Assembly: GCA_007922225.1 (NCBI GenBank) | Contig: ML679958.1 | Span: forward strand, 55,446,838-55,510,837 | Direction: 5' to 3' | DNA: 64,000 nt | Source: Emydura subglobosa | Taxonomy: Eukaryota > Chordata > Testudines > Chelidae | Part shown: positions 35,992-47,910 of the stretch, piece after piece | Layout of the letters: each line of letters begins with the position of its first letter | How positions within the stretch are numbered: position 1 is the stretch's first letter | Position numbers and translations under genes: made by a program | The notes under the pieces: model-generated | The model's input: the letters and a program-made list of their open reading frames with translations, nothing else | The model's database searches: none | Told to the model about the DNA's origin: nothing

Positions 35992-36104
35992 GCACACAGG
36001 CACAACAGAATTATTATAGTGTGAAATTAGTATAAGATGACTCAAGCAAAAATTAGTCTGGTAACAAAGTGACTTTAACTATACCAACATTAGCTACTTC
36101 TGTT

Positions 36105-36528
36105 CTGGAAACCTGACCTATGAGGGAAGGTTAATAAAACTGGGCATGTTGAGTCTTGAAGAAAGAAGACTGAGAGGGAACCTAACAGTGGACCTCAAAT
36201 ATGTTAAGGGCTGTTATAAAGAGGATGGTGATCAATTGCTCTCCATGTACACTGAAGCTTGGACAAGAAATAATCGGCTCAGTCTGCAGCAGAGGAGATT
36301 TAGGTTAGATATTAGGAAAACTTTCTAACTGTAAGGATAGTCAATCACTGATATAGGTTTCTAAGGGAGGTCATGGAATCTCTGTCACTGGAGGTTTTTT
36401 AAAACAGGTCAGACAAACTGCCCTGTCAGGGGTGGTATAGGTGTACTAAGTCCTGCCTCAAGGCAGGGGGTTCAGCTAGATAGTTTCTTGAGGTTCCATG
36501 CAGCCTTACATTTCTATGATTCTATGAA
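36105..36528 (+). mobile_element. CR1 3'-end fragment
   Basis: Encodes the CR1 C-terminus (LSLEERRLRGNLTVDLKYVK, RRFRLDIRKTF) and ends TTCTATGATTCTATGA. A different copy from the one ending at 35991. Confidence 0.85.
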
Positions 36529-36604
36529 ATAAGAGTCCATACACACAAACTGAAAACTGGCTTAATTAAATCAGTTTAAGTTTAAGTGTAAATACAACTG
36601 TAAA

Positions 36605-36735
36605 GCCCTTCATAGAATAATAGAAATCAGGCCATAGAAGATCTGCTAGATTATTGAGTTAATCTTCTTGTCAGCATGAGCTTGCTCCATGCAATACATA
36701 CTTTAGTGTATCTTCCAAAACATATTGTATAAAAA
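36605..36735 (-). mobile_element. CR1-like 3' fragment, diverged
   Basis: Starts TTCATAGAATAATAGAAATC, the antisense CR1 tail, and continues with weak similarity. Confidence 0.45.
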
Positions 36736-36739
36736 CCCA

Positions 36740-36772
36740 GATTAGATTAGATTAGATTAGATTAGATTAGAT
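36740..36772. repeat. (ATTAG)n microsatellite
   Basis: Six and a half perfect copies of the pentanucleotide GATTA/ATTAG. Confidence 0.97.
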
Positions 36773-38120
36773 ATAATGGAACTTCCTCTTAAAGGGGGAG
36801 TTCTAAAGAACAGAAAGGCTCTTCTCAGGAATTAATATAGCCCCAGGCTGTATTAACTCCTGAATGAATTCCCCATATGGTTAAGGGGGTAAGTGCACAC
36901 ACCAACAATCCAAGCATCTACCTCACTCTCCCCATTTCTTTCGCATGCTCAGAGCCTAAACCCAGGGACAGCAGTTGCCAAAGGATCTTCTGTGGGCATT
37001 TGGGTGGCTCTGTACGTGCATGGCTCTGCAGTGGAAAATCAGGCTCTACAACCAACACCTACCTACCTGGAGTGCTGTGAGGATTCATCATTTAATGTCT
37101 GTAAAAATCTTTGAAATCATCCAATGCAAGACACCATCCTAGTACAAAGTACCATTCCTATTACAGGGGAAAAGAATATACTGAAAAAATGTTGATGTGA
37201 AAAAGTCGTTCTGAGGATTCATGTAATACATTTGCCATTTGTGCACCTCCCTCTCTTTATGAAGAGGTAAGTGCGTGTCAGCTGGATTTGTTCTTGTGCT
37301 CATACTGCATGTATCTTTTTAGTAGGCACCAAAAAATGGCATCTAGACTTCAGGGGAGCCCTCACGAAAGGGTTTTTTCACAGTCAGAAGCTGGAGGGTT
37401 TTTACAATGATTTTATATATCTATAAATGGAGGCTTGGAAGTCAGAAAGGAAAAAAGCACCTAGAAGGTGTCATTTTGATGCATTCTCCAGCATTAGAAT
37501 GATTCACTAGGCATATCCCTCACAAACACACAGAGAAGAATTGATTTGAAAGGAGTAAGTAGCATGGAAACTAGGATGTATTACAATGTACAGTAACGTA
37601 TCAGATCAGTCATCTTCACTCTACATTTATAAATCACTCCAGATTTTTTTTAATTATATAGTTCTGGGAGCCAGTCGCTGGGTTATAGGAACAGGGTATC
37701 TCTCTCTAAGGACTCAGTCAGGCACAGGAATGTCAATGTTTAATTAGGGGAGTCACGGAGGACTGTATAGGTTGGTGCTGTGCTACCTGCCATCCTAAGA
37801 GGTCGGTAGTAAAGCGATGTGGCATTGGCTACATGCCTGCTCCCACCTAGTGTCTACATTTTCCTGTGCAATGTCTGCTGAGCACCGCATTATCAGTCTA
37901 TGGATCAGGGCTCTTCACTATTGCTCCAGAAAGGCTCAATCTCCACCTAGCAAAGCCTCTGCAAATGTTCACTCCTATGTGGAAGGGAATCTGGGTGCCA
38001 TTGACAGCTCAGAGTGCAGATCACAGTCCTGGGAGCGTACCATGCATTTCCTGAGTAGGAGCCTACCTATTAAGAATGTGCACTCAGTTTAGCAGCTGCA
38101 CATCCCTCCTCCATGTGATA
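36773..38120. other. No gene; unassigned
   Basis: Mixed sequence. 37640-38100 is less AT-rich and could be an old repeat, but I cannot name it. Confidence 0.35.
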
Positions 38121-38124
38121 ATAG

Positions 38125-38245
38125 TAATAATAATATCAGCTCTTACATAGCACTTTTCATTCATAGGTCTCAAGGTGCTTTACAAAGGTGATCAGTACCA
38201 CAATCTCTATTTTACAGGGAGGGAAACTGAGATACAGGATTCAAC
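38125..38245 (-). repeat. MIR-like SINE fragment
   Basis: Minus-strand blocks GCTCTTACATAGCACTTTTC, TCTCAAGGTGCTTTACAAAG and TTTTACAGGGAGGGAAACTG. Confidence 0.7.
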
Positions 38246-38614
38246 CTAATATTTAGCCTTTTGTCTACACTATCTATTTCCAATAGAGGTGAGAATCAGA
38301 GCAGGTTATGAACTTAATCTGAAACAATCCTAGAAATTAAAAGTCCCCAGTCACTAGCTTGAAGGAAAATGCTACCCTGTTCAGAGTCGGTCAAATCCTT
38401 CAAGAGAACCTATTCTGCTATATGGACTTTAGACTTGGTTACCCTACAGATTAAAATATACTAATTCATTTATTATTGTGTTCCTCTGTTGAAAGAAATC
38501 AAAATAAATAAAAAAGGGACCAGGGCATGAATTTAGAAGTAAGCAGAAACCAAATTTGTTCTTTTCCATTTGAAACTATATATATAGAATCTCCAAAAAG
38601 TACTTTAAAAGAAT

Positions 38615-39830
38615 ATTCTTTGACAGGGTAACAAGTCTTGTGGATGGAGGGAAGTAGCAGATGTGGTATATCTTGACTTTAGTAAGGCTTTTGATACTGT
38701 CTCGCATATGACCTTTTCATAAACAAACTAGGGAAATACAAGCTAGATGGAGTTACTGTAAGGTGGGTGCATAAATCGTTGAAAAACCGTTCCCATAGAG
38801 TAGTTATCTGTGGTTTACAATCAAGATGGAAGAGCATATCCAGTGGGGTCTCCCAGGAATCAGTTCTGGATCCGGTCCTGTTCAATATCTTCATCAATTA
38901 TTTAAATAATGGTACAGAGAGTACACTTATAAAGTTTTGGATGATACTAAGATGGGAGGGGCTGCAACCTGCAAGTGCTTTGGAGGATATAATTAAGATT
39001 CAAAATGATCTAGACAAACTGAAGAAAGGGTATGAAGGAAATAGGATGAAATTCAATAAGGACAATTATAAAATACTCCATTGAGGAAGGAACAATCAAT
39101 TGCACACATACAACATGGGAAATGACTGACTAGGAAGGAGTGCTGCGGAAAGGCATGTGGGGGTTATAGTAGATCACAAGCTAAATATGAGTCAACAGTG
39201 TAACACTGTTGCAAAAAAAGCAAACCTCATTCTGGGATGCATTAGTAGGAGTGTTGTAAGCAAGACACGAAAAGCAATTCTTCTACTCTACTCCACGCTG
39301 ATTAAGCATCAGCCGAAGTATTGTGTCCAGTTCTGGGCACCTCATTTCAGGAAAGATGGGGACAAATTGGAGAAAGTCCAGAGGAGAGCAAAAAAAATTA
39401 TTGAAGGGATAGAAAACATGATCTATGGGAGAAGATTGAAAAAAACAGGTCTGTTTAGTCTGGAGAAGAGAAAACTGAGGTGGGACATGAAAACAGTTTT
39501 CAAATACATAAAATGTTGTTACAAGGAGGAGGGAGAAAAAATATTATCATTAACCTCTGAGGATTGGACAAGAAGCAATGGGCTTAAATTGCAGCATGGG
39601 AGGTTTAGGTTGGACATTAGGAAAAACTTTCTAACTGTCACGGTAGTTAAGCACTGAAATAAATTGCCTAAGGATATTGTGGAATCTCCATCACTGGAGA
39701 TTTTTAAGAGCAGGTTGGATAGACACCCGTCAGAGATGATCTAGATAATACTTAGTCCTGCCTTGAGTGCAGGGGACTGGACTAGAAGACATCTCAAGGT
39801 CCCTTCTAGTCCCACACTTCTATGATTTTT
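38615..39830 (+). pseudogene. CR1 LINE ORF2 remnant
   Basis: Begins in RT (AACAAGTCTTGTGGATGGAG, TTTAGTAAGGCTTTTGATAC) and runs to the C-terminus (MGVIVDHKLNMSQQC, LILGCISRSV, RSNGLKLQHGRFRLDIRKNF) and tail CACTTCTATGATTTTT. The catalytic block reads VLDDTKMGG where intact CR1 has FADDTK, and an upstream in-frame stop is present. Confidence 0.88.
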
Positions 39831-39834
39831 AAGA

Positions 39835-40110
39835 TTGCAAAAGTTAGGAAAGAATTAATGTGTAACCTTAATTCGGCCCCCTTGTAAGTATGCATTATAA
39901 TACAGTCTTAATATGTGGCAACATAGTAATTTTTGTACAGGACTCCTGCCTCATTCAGTGCACAGGATGGACCTGCTCTGTGGATAAACCAGGACTGTGT
40001 AAGGAAGGAGGTTTTTTTCTGTTGGACTCCTGTCTCATTTGCTGCAGAAGTTGGAAGACATATAGTGATTAAGGCAGGGGACTGCATAAAGATAAACCAA
40101 TGGAATCGTG
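39835..40110 (+). repeat. Unclassified dispersed repeat, copy 2
   Basis: Matches 58695-58950: TTAGGAAAGAATTAATG.., CCTCATTCAGTGCACAGGAT, CTCATTTGCTGCAGAAGTTG and GTGATTAAGGCAGGGGACT. It starts directly after the CR1 tail. Non-coding. Confidence 0.65.
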
Positions 40111-40346
40111 AACCAATGGAACCAGTTGAATGCTGCCCTGGATAATTTGATTTTTATCCCTGCTTCTGACAAAGTTCCCATGTGATGCTGGGCAATAATT
40201 CACATCAACCAAACTTTTCACAGGTGGTCATTGATTGTGTGTTGCTCATTTTTGGGGGTTCCTGACTTGAGACCCTGTCGTGTGATTTGCAGAAGTGCTG
40301 AACACTCACAGCTGCAACTGAAGTCTATATAATGTGCTCTATATTA

Positions 40347-41010
40347 CAGTGTACTCCCGATTATCTGAATAGCAGCAAGTACACGGATTTCATTCAGATA
40401 ATCGGGAGTTCAGATAACTGAGAGGGCAGGAACCATTTAACCATTCAGTCATTCAGCAGTGTGGTGGCCTCCCCCTGTAGGTGAGGACACCTCCTCCTCC
40501 TTGCAGTCCCAGCTCTACTCTGACCTAACCACTCACTCCCATGACAGTTGGGCTGCAGAGGGCTCCCTGCATGGCTGAAGGGCCAGTGACACATGCAGGC
40601 ACAAGACGCAGGCGGAGGCTGCAGTCCTGGGAGGACAGAGAAAGGACCCCCATCCAGGACTCTGCTCTGCCCCGCCAGGACTGCAGCCGTCCCTGCATCT
40701 TTCTTCTGCAGGGATTGGATGTCACCTGCCCTGCAACATTACAGGTGGCCCTCTGCAGCTCTTCTGTCATGGCTCCACTCACTCATTCCTGCGACAGCGG
40801 CTGCCTGCACTGCCACAGGGTCCATTCGGCAGCAGGGTGGCTTCCCACACAACCTCCTCCTCCTCGTAGTCCTGGCTGGGGTCACTGCTCTATTACCCAA
40901 CTGGCATTGTCCAATTCCCTTCATTACTCCTCAGCATGAGATACACGGGTAACAAGGAAGTGATTCAGATAATGCAGAGGTTTGGATAATAGGGTTACAG
41001 GAATATACTG
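40347..41010. mobile_element. Tigger-like MITE with TA duplication
   Basis: Left end CAGTGTACTCCCGATTATCT and right end reverse complement CAGTATATTCCTGTAACCCT, each with the inner ATCTGAAT motif (ATTCAGATAAT at both ends). TA flanks both sides (40345-40346, 41011-41012). A hairpin CCCGATTATCTGAAT...ATTCAGATAATCGGG lies inside the left end (40355-40407). The GC-rich interior has no transposase. Confidence 0.75.
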
Positions 41011-42732
41011 TATTAGGTACTCTGAAAAATCTGATCCTACTCCTCTCAAATTGGGCACTCAAACATTAGTGGATATTTTTCAGCTTCATCTTGCTATGTC
41101 TCAGCTCCCCATCCGTAACACTGGGATAATATCATCCCTTAGCTCAGAGTCATGTTGTGAAGAAAAAATAATTAATGTTTGTATAGAACTCGGATACTAT
41201 CATAGAATCATAGAAATGTAGGACTGGAAGGGCCCTCCATAGGTCAACTAGTTCAGTACCCTGCACTGAGGCAGGACTATATATTATCTAGACCATCCCT
41301 GACAGATGTTTGTCTAACCTGCTCGTAAAAACCTCCAATGACGGAGATTCCATAAGCTCCATAGGTAATTTGTTCCCGTGCTTAACTACCCTGACATTTA
41401 GGAAGGTTGTCCAAATGTCTAACCTAAATCTCCCTTGCTGCATTTTAAGCCCATTACTTCTTCTGCTGTGCTCAGTGGATAAGAGCGATTTATCACTGTC
41501 CTCTTCATAACTACATTTTACATCCTTGAAGACTGTTATCATCAGCCCCCCTCAGGCTTCTCTTCTCCAGACTAAACAAACCCAATTTTTTTCAACCTTT
41601 TCTCTGCGTCAGGTTTCCTAGACCTTTAACCATTTTTGTTGCTCTCCTCTGGACTTTCTCCAGTTTGCAACATCCTTTACAAAGTGCGGTTCCCAGAACT
41701 GGACACAACAATCCAGTCTTATCAATGCTCAGTAGAGCAAAAGAATTACTTCTCATGTGTTGCTTACAACACTCCTGCTAATACATCCCAGAATGATGTT
41801 CACTTTTTTACAAGAGTATTACATTGTTAGCTTATATTTAATTTGTGATCCATATTAGCCCCCAGATCCTTTTCTGCACTACTCCTTCCTAGGCAGCCAT
41901 TTCCCATTTTGTATTTGTGCAATTCATTATTCCTTCCTAAGTAAACTACTTTGCATTTATCCTTATTTAATTTCATCCTATTTATTTAAGTCCATTTCTC
42001 CAGTTTTTCAAAATTATTTTGAATTCTAATCCTGTCCTCCAAAGCACTTGCAATCTCTCCCAGCTTGGTATCATCCACAAACTTAATAAGTGCCTTTATC
42101 AAAATCATTCAAGAAGATACTGAACAGAACTAGACCCAGGACAGATCACTGCAGGACTTTTTTCAATATGCCCTGCCATCTTGACTGTGAACCACTGATA
42201 ATGGCTCTCTGAGTACAGTTTTCCAACCAATTGTGCACTCACCTTATAGTAGGTTTGTCTAGGCTATATTTCTCTAGTTTTCTTATTAGAAGGTCATGTG
42301 GGACAGTAACAGGAGCCTTACTAAAGTCAAGATATATCTTCTCTACTGTTTCTCCCCTATCCATAAGTGTTGTTACCCACCAAAGAAGGTTACTAAGTTG
42401 GTTTGACATGATTTGCTTTTGACAAAAATAGGTTGACGGTTACTTATCACCTTATTATCTTCTCAGTGCCTACAAATTGATTATTTGCTCCATTATCTTT
42501 CAGGGTACTGAAGTTAAACTGACTGGTCTATAATTCCCCAGGTTGTCCTTATTCCCCTTTTTATAGATAGGCACTATATTTGCCCTTTTCCAGTCCTCTG
42601 GGATCACTCCCGTCCTCCATGACTTCTCAAAGATAATCGCTAATGGCTCAGAGATCTTGTCAATCAGTTCCTTGCATATCCTAGGATGTCTATTCTAGGC
42701 CCTGCTGACTTGAAGACATCTAACTTTTCTAA

Positions 42733-42938
42733 CACACCCCTGAGCGACATAAGTTTCACCAGCATTAGTGGTAGTGTGCACAGCGCCGACATAGGTACCA
42801 CCACTCCTTCGGGTGGTTTTATTATTTTGAAGGAAAAGCTCTCTCCCGTGGGCATAGAGCAGCTACACGAGCAATCTTCCAAAGGTGCAGCTGCATCAGT
42901 ACAGCTATGCCACTGTAAGATCACTAATGTAAATATGA
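42733..42938. mobile_element. Half of a foldback hAT MITE inside the CR1
   Basis: Interrupts CR1 between CATCTAACTTTTCTAA and GTAATTCTTAACTTG, which are contiguous in the CR1 at 61610-61640. The insert, from CACACCCCTGAGCGACATAAG, matches the MITE at 56330-56552 in inverse orientation (CCCACGGGAGAGAGC, AATAATAAAACCA). Possible imperfect duplication TTTTCTAA/TGATCTAT. Confidence 0.75.
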
Positions 42939-44415
42939 TCTATGTAATTCTTAACTTGCTCTTCCTCTGTTTCAGCCTCATATCCTACCCCTTTTACATT
43001 GATGTATTTTATGTTAGTTGTCTGATCACTGCTAAACTTTTTGGTGAAAATACAAACAAAAAAGGCATTTAACACTTCAGACATTGCTGCATTTTCTGTT
43101 ATTGTCTCTCCCTCCTCATTGAGTAATGGGCCTATCCTGTCTTTGGTCTTCCTTTTGTTCTAATGTATTTGTAAAATGTTTTCTTGTTACCCTTTATGTC
43201 CCTAGCTACTTTACTCTTGTTTTGTGCCTTGGCCTTTCTAATTTTGTCTCTGCACACTTGTCTTGTTTTTTTATATTCATCCTTCAGAATCTGACCTAGT
43301 TTCCACTTTTGTATGTTTCTTTTGAGTTTCAGGTCTTTGAAAACTCCTAGTTAAACCAGGGTGGTCTCTTACCATACTTTCTATCTTTCTTACCCATTGG
43401 GATAGTTTGATCTTGTGCCTTTAATAATGTCTCTTCAAAAAAACTGCCAATTCTCCTCAACTCTTTTTTCCCTTAGACTAACTTCCCATAGGATCTTACT
43501 TACCAGTTCTCAGAGTTTGCTAAAGTCTGCCTTCTTGAAGTCCATTCTCTTTATTCTGCTGTTTTCCCTCCTACCATTCCTTAGAATCATGGACTCTATC
43601 ATTTCATGATCACTTTCACCCATGCTGCCTTCTACTTTCAAATTCTTAACCAGTTCCTCCTTATTTGTCAGAATCAACTCTAGAACAGCCTCTCCCCTAG
43701 TCACTTTCTCCACCTTCTGTAATAAAAAGCTATCTCCAATGTCTTTCAAGAACTTACTGGATAATCTGTGCCCTGCTGTATTATTTTTCTAACAGATGTC
43801 TAGGTACTTGCAATCCTCCATCATCACCAAGTCCTGTGCCCCGAATGACTTTGTTAGTTGTTTTAAAAAAAGCCTCCTCCACCTCTTGTTCCAGGTTAGG
43901 TGATCTATTGTAGACCCTTACCATGTCATCACCCTTAGTTTTTACCCCTTTTATCCTTACTCAGAGACTTTCAGCAGTTCTGCCTCCCACTTCTATCTCA
44001 GCCTCAGTGCAAGTGTATACATCTTTGATATACAAAGAAACACCTCCTCCCTTTTATCCCTGCCTGTCTTTCCTGAAAAAGCTGTACCCTTCTATACCAA
44101 TATTCCAGTCATATGAATTATCCCACCAAATCTCTGTGATTCTAATTATGTTGCAATTGTGATTATTTACTAGTATTTCTAGTTTTTCCTCTTTATTCCC
44201 CAGACTTCTTGCATTAGTATACAGACTAATAAGAGATTCATTATATTTCCCCTCTATATTCCCTCTTGTCTCTCCTTTGTCCTTGCTCTGATTTTCCATG
44301 TCGCCGTCAGATTCTGACCCTTCACCCATGCCTCCATGTTCTGGATTCACTTGTAGACTTTTGTCTGCTGCCCCCATCAAACGTCATTTAAAGCCTGCCT
44401 CACTAGGTTAGCCAG

Positions 44416-44800
44416 TGTACATAATAAATCATCCCTGAACTAGAATCTGATTAAGCCACATGGTCTGATGAGTCATTCCTGTCCTCGGCTCCAGAACAAT
44501 CCACAAGACAGGAGCTGGACTTGTGCCTCTCAGGGAAGGTATATAAGCCTCACAGGAGCAGCCTCAATCTGTTCAATGGCATTCCAGGGCTTGGAACTCT
44601 CCCCTACCTGATAGTGGCAACAAACGCCTCAAGCCTTAGCTTGCCCTACTCCTTGCCATTGCTCCAGCCCTGTTCCTAGTCCTGTTCTAGTCTTGTTCTC
44701 ACTCCAGCCTTCCTCCAACCCTGTTTTGGACTCTTGATTCCAGCTCTGATCACCATGGCTCTGACCACTAGTCCTGACCCTCCCATCATGTTTTCTGACA
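44416..44800 (+). mobile_element. Solo LTR inside the CR1, 5-bp target duplication
   Basis: A 385-bp element starting TGTACATAATAAATC and ending TTTTCTGACA, flanked by GCCAG at 44411-44415 and 44801-44805. TATATAA at about 44540 supports plus orientation. The CR1 ORF1 reading (YKLA) resumes on the other side. The pyrimidine-rich 3' half resembles turtle Gypsy-type LTRs. Confidence 0.8.
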
Positions 44801-45889
44801 GCCAGTTTGTATCCAAGATACTCTTTCCCTTCTTTGATAGGTGGACCCATCTCTGTTGTGCAACCCATCCTCTTGGAACAGCAACCCATAGTCAAGGAAG
44901 ACAAAGCCCTCCTGGTGACACTATCCACTTAGCCATGGATTCACCTCCAGGATCTCTGTCTCTGCCTGGGCGCCTACCCTTGGCTGGAAGGATCAGTGTG
45001 AACACTAACTCCTTCATCCTCATTCTCAGAGCCCTGTATTCACTTCTGATCAACTCAGGATCCTACTCTGCAGTATCATTAATGCCCCCATGGATGAGCA
45101 GCATGGGATAGTAGTCAGAGGTCCAGATGATCTTTGACATTCCTTCCATTATGTCTCAGCTATGGGCCCCTGGCAGGCAACACACAATCTGGGATGCCAT
45201 GTCAGGCTGGGAGATGGATGACTCCATCCCCTTTCATTTCGTCTTGGGAGTTTTGACCATGATCCTCCCAGCCTTGAGGGTACATGGCTTCTCCTCCTCC
45301 CCTTCTAGGAGCATTTCCTTATCCCTCGTTACCAAGGCAGCACCATGTTTTAATGGCGGTTTGGCAGCAGGGGTGGAGCACTGCCTGCTGCCAGAAGTAA
45401 CCAGCAGCCAGTTTCCTCCCGGTGAAGGAAGCATTTCCTCCTCCCGTAGTGGTGCTACTGCAGTCCTCTCCAGCTAGACTGCTTCCTCAACCTTGGAGGT
45501 CTCCAGATGCATATTTTCAGTGAATTCCTATAGTGATAAGCACCATAGAAAAACCCCTGGGGAAATGAATAGTCCTGTCTTCAGAGCAGGGTTTGAAAAG
45601 TGTGTATTAAATGCAGCAATGTGCCACACATTGTACGATGAGGGGAAATTAAATATTCAATAAATGTTCCTTAAGCAACAGCCATCCATCCTGTGCACTG
45701 AACGAGGCACAATGTAGATGCACAAGGGGGCCAAATTAAAGCAATGTTAATTTTGATATTTTCTAATTTTTGAGTCTTGGACTTTGAAACCTTAATGTGC
45801 TTTTAACAGGGGGAGAGGGAGGACATTGTGTGTGTTATTACTATGTAAATATAATGTATATAGACTGGCTCATACCCTATTGTGTGTGT

Positions 45890-46065
45890 GTGTATGTAAT
45901 GTACAAGGTGGGCGAGGTAATATCTTTTATTGGACCAACTTCTGTTGGTGGAAGAGACAAACGTTTGAGCTACACAGAGTTCTTCAGCAGGTCTGGAAAA
46001 TGTAGCCAGAGTGTCACAGTTAAATATAAGGTAGGACAGTCCACTAGCCTCTCCCCACTTTTCTT
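45890..46065 (-). repeat. Dispersed repeat with hammerhead-like start (minus)
   Basis: The plus strand GGTAATATCTTTTATTGGAC, CCAACTTCTGTTGG and GAGCTACACAGAGTTCTTCA is a widespread reptile repeat. On the minus strand it reads CTGAAGA, ACTCTGTGTAGCTC, AAAC, a decayed relative of the CTGANGA-hairpin-GAAA arrangement seen at 15678. Confidence 0.6.
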
Positions 46066-47690
46066 GGTGGGGGGGTTGAGGGATTTTTTTGTGTCATTTG
46101 CGAATATTAGGGCATTACCGGTAGCAAAGCTAAAAATATGAGATCTAGAAAGGATATTAAATGTATCATTCCAGTTATGAATGAAACCTAAATGAATGGA
46201 AAAGTTTGGGTGCCACTCGAGATTCAAACTGTGCTACTGATATTCACCTCGGTGCTTAATGCTACCGTATGTCAGCACAGAACCCTGATGCTTTGGATCA
46301 GATATTATCAAGCCAGTTTGTTTCTGTGAAGTAAAACTAAACACAAACATGTCCATTTGGATTGAGACATGAAGTTTGCCACATTGACCCTAGGCAGGCA
46401 TTGCAATTAGTAGCCTCATGCAGTTTATACAGCATTTGCTCTCCTCCAGCTTCTTTGCTTCTGAGCAAATGGAAGGGTGTTTGGGCGAATGAAGCAAATG
46501 GGAAGAAGCTAGGATTGGTGTCCACTTTAGCACCTTCACATGAAAGCACCACGCAGCCTTTCTGCAGCCTCAGCTTAAAGCAGTGAAAATGTCACACCAC
46601 CCATCCCCCGGGGTTCAATAGATTAAAGCAGTGACATGTGACTGGAAATGGTTGTCTGTGTGGCACTACAGCCATGCCCGGCTGCTCTCCCCTCAGCCTT
46701 ATCAGTTCTCTCTGACTGACGTGCTCTGGCCATTGCTTGCAACTTCACCACATTTGTGTTTCAAAGCTGACAGTTTTAAACCACCAACCAAACGGTTGGT
46801 AAGAGCCTGCTGCTGCTGCATCTCTTGACCAATCCCAGGCTGGCAGGTGAGAGCTGGGATCTAAGTACCATTGTCTTTAGGACAAGAAAAGTGGGGAAAG
46901 TTTAAATAAATCCACAGGATCAAGAAATATCCTGCAGGCTGCCAGGTATCCATTCATTTCTGGGGCCAAGCTTTCTATGACAGTATTTTCTTCCTATGTA
47001 TAGATTTCCAGATTGTGACCTGTGGCTGCTGACTTGTTCCTGGCACGTTTGGCATGAAATGCCCAGTGTGACACTACCAACCTTCTCCTCCACACTAAAT
47101 CTAAAGCAAGTAGCCAGCCCAATTCAAGGCCAACATCGCCATCCAGGAAAACAAAATAATCCTATCCTATCATCCTTTCCACTGTATAATGCTGATGGGA
47201 TGTAAGGAGGAGAAAATCCAGATCAGTGGCCCTAAACCATCAAGGGAAGGGGAACAAAGCCAAAAGGATGTTGTCCTCTCTCCTTCCAGGACCACCAAAG
47301 TCTTTCCACATGCTGGGTCTCTGCAGAATTTCAGGGGAGGAGGATAGATATGTTTAGTCATTATAAGCAGGGCCTAGTGGGGTACAGTGGAAGCCAGCGG
47401 CAGCGTGGCGTGGTAGAGATCTATGCTATCCAAGTGGAAGAGGCCATGGACAGCAGTGTACAGGAGCAGGTCATCCAGGAACTGTGGGGGTTGAGGAGTG
47501 GGATGGTGAACTTTTGTGTGAAATTTAGCAAAATAACATTATCACCAGTTCATTTTGTGTGGGTTTTGGAGATTAAAAAGACATTTTTTTTTGTACAATT
47601 CCCAGGACCCCCAAGTTCCTCAGTGTTTTCACAGATCTGATTGTAAAAATCTCTGCTACCTTGAAATGTTACAATTTCACAGTTGTGTGC
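46066..47690. other. No gene; unassigned
   Basis: No coding signature. Short ORFs lack any recognisable domain. Confidence 0.4.
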
Positions 47691-47694
47691 TTTC

Positions 47695-47910
47695 TTAGGA
47701 GATCAGGCTTCAATTCCCTCCTCTAACACAGACTTTCTGTGTGATCCCTAGCAAGTCATTTAAATTCCCAATGTCTCAGTTTCCCCACCTGTATAATGGG
47801 ATAATAGTACTACTTTACCTCACAGGGGTGTTGTGAGGATACATACATCATGGTATGTGAGTTGCTCGGATATGGTTATGCAGGGCATATAAGTATCCTA
47901 GATACTAATT
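47695..47910 (+). repeat. MIR-like SINE, nearly complete
   Basis: Plus-strand order: GGCTTCAATTCCCTCCTC, TGTGTGATCCCTAGCAAGTC, CTCAGTTTCCCCACCTGTAT, CTCACAGGGGTGTTGTGAGG, consistent with a tRNA-derived CORE/MIR SINE. Confidence 0.8.

Larger units (their letters stand above)
41200..45480 (-). pseudogene. Near full-length CR1 LINE with ORF1 and ORF2 remnants
   Basis: On the minus strand from high to low coordinates: ORF1 esterase-like domain (VCCLPGA, SDYYPMLLIHGGINDT, 45060-45190; DGPPIKEGKEYLGYKLA, 44810-44880), ORF2 endonuclease (SLYTNARSLGNKEEKLEILV, ITEIWWDNSYDW, 44080-44260; [25 protein letters not shown], 43600-43690), then RT in broken frames, and the tail TTCTATGATTCTATGA at 41200. 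About 4.3 kb including a 385-bp solo LTR and a roughly 205-bp MITE fragment inserted later. Many stops; not active. Confidence 0.85.

Noticed and set aside
36740..36772. CRISPR-like array
   Set aside because: A simple pentanucleotide microsatellite without spacers.
40525..40952. ORFs inside the Tigger-like MITE as a transposase
   Set aside because: No DDE or helix-turn-helix motif; Cys/Ser/Pro-rich in several frames because of GC content.
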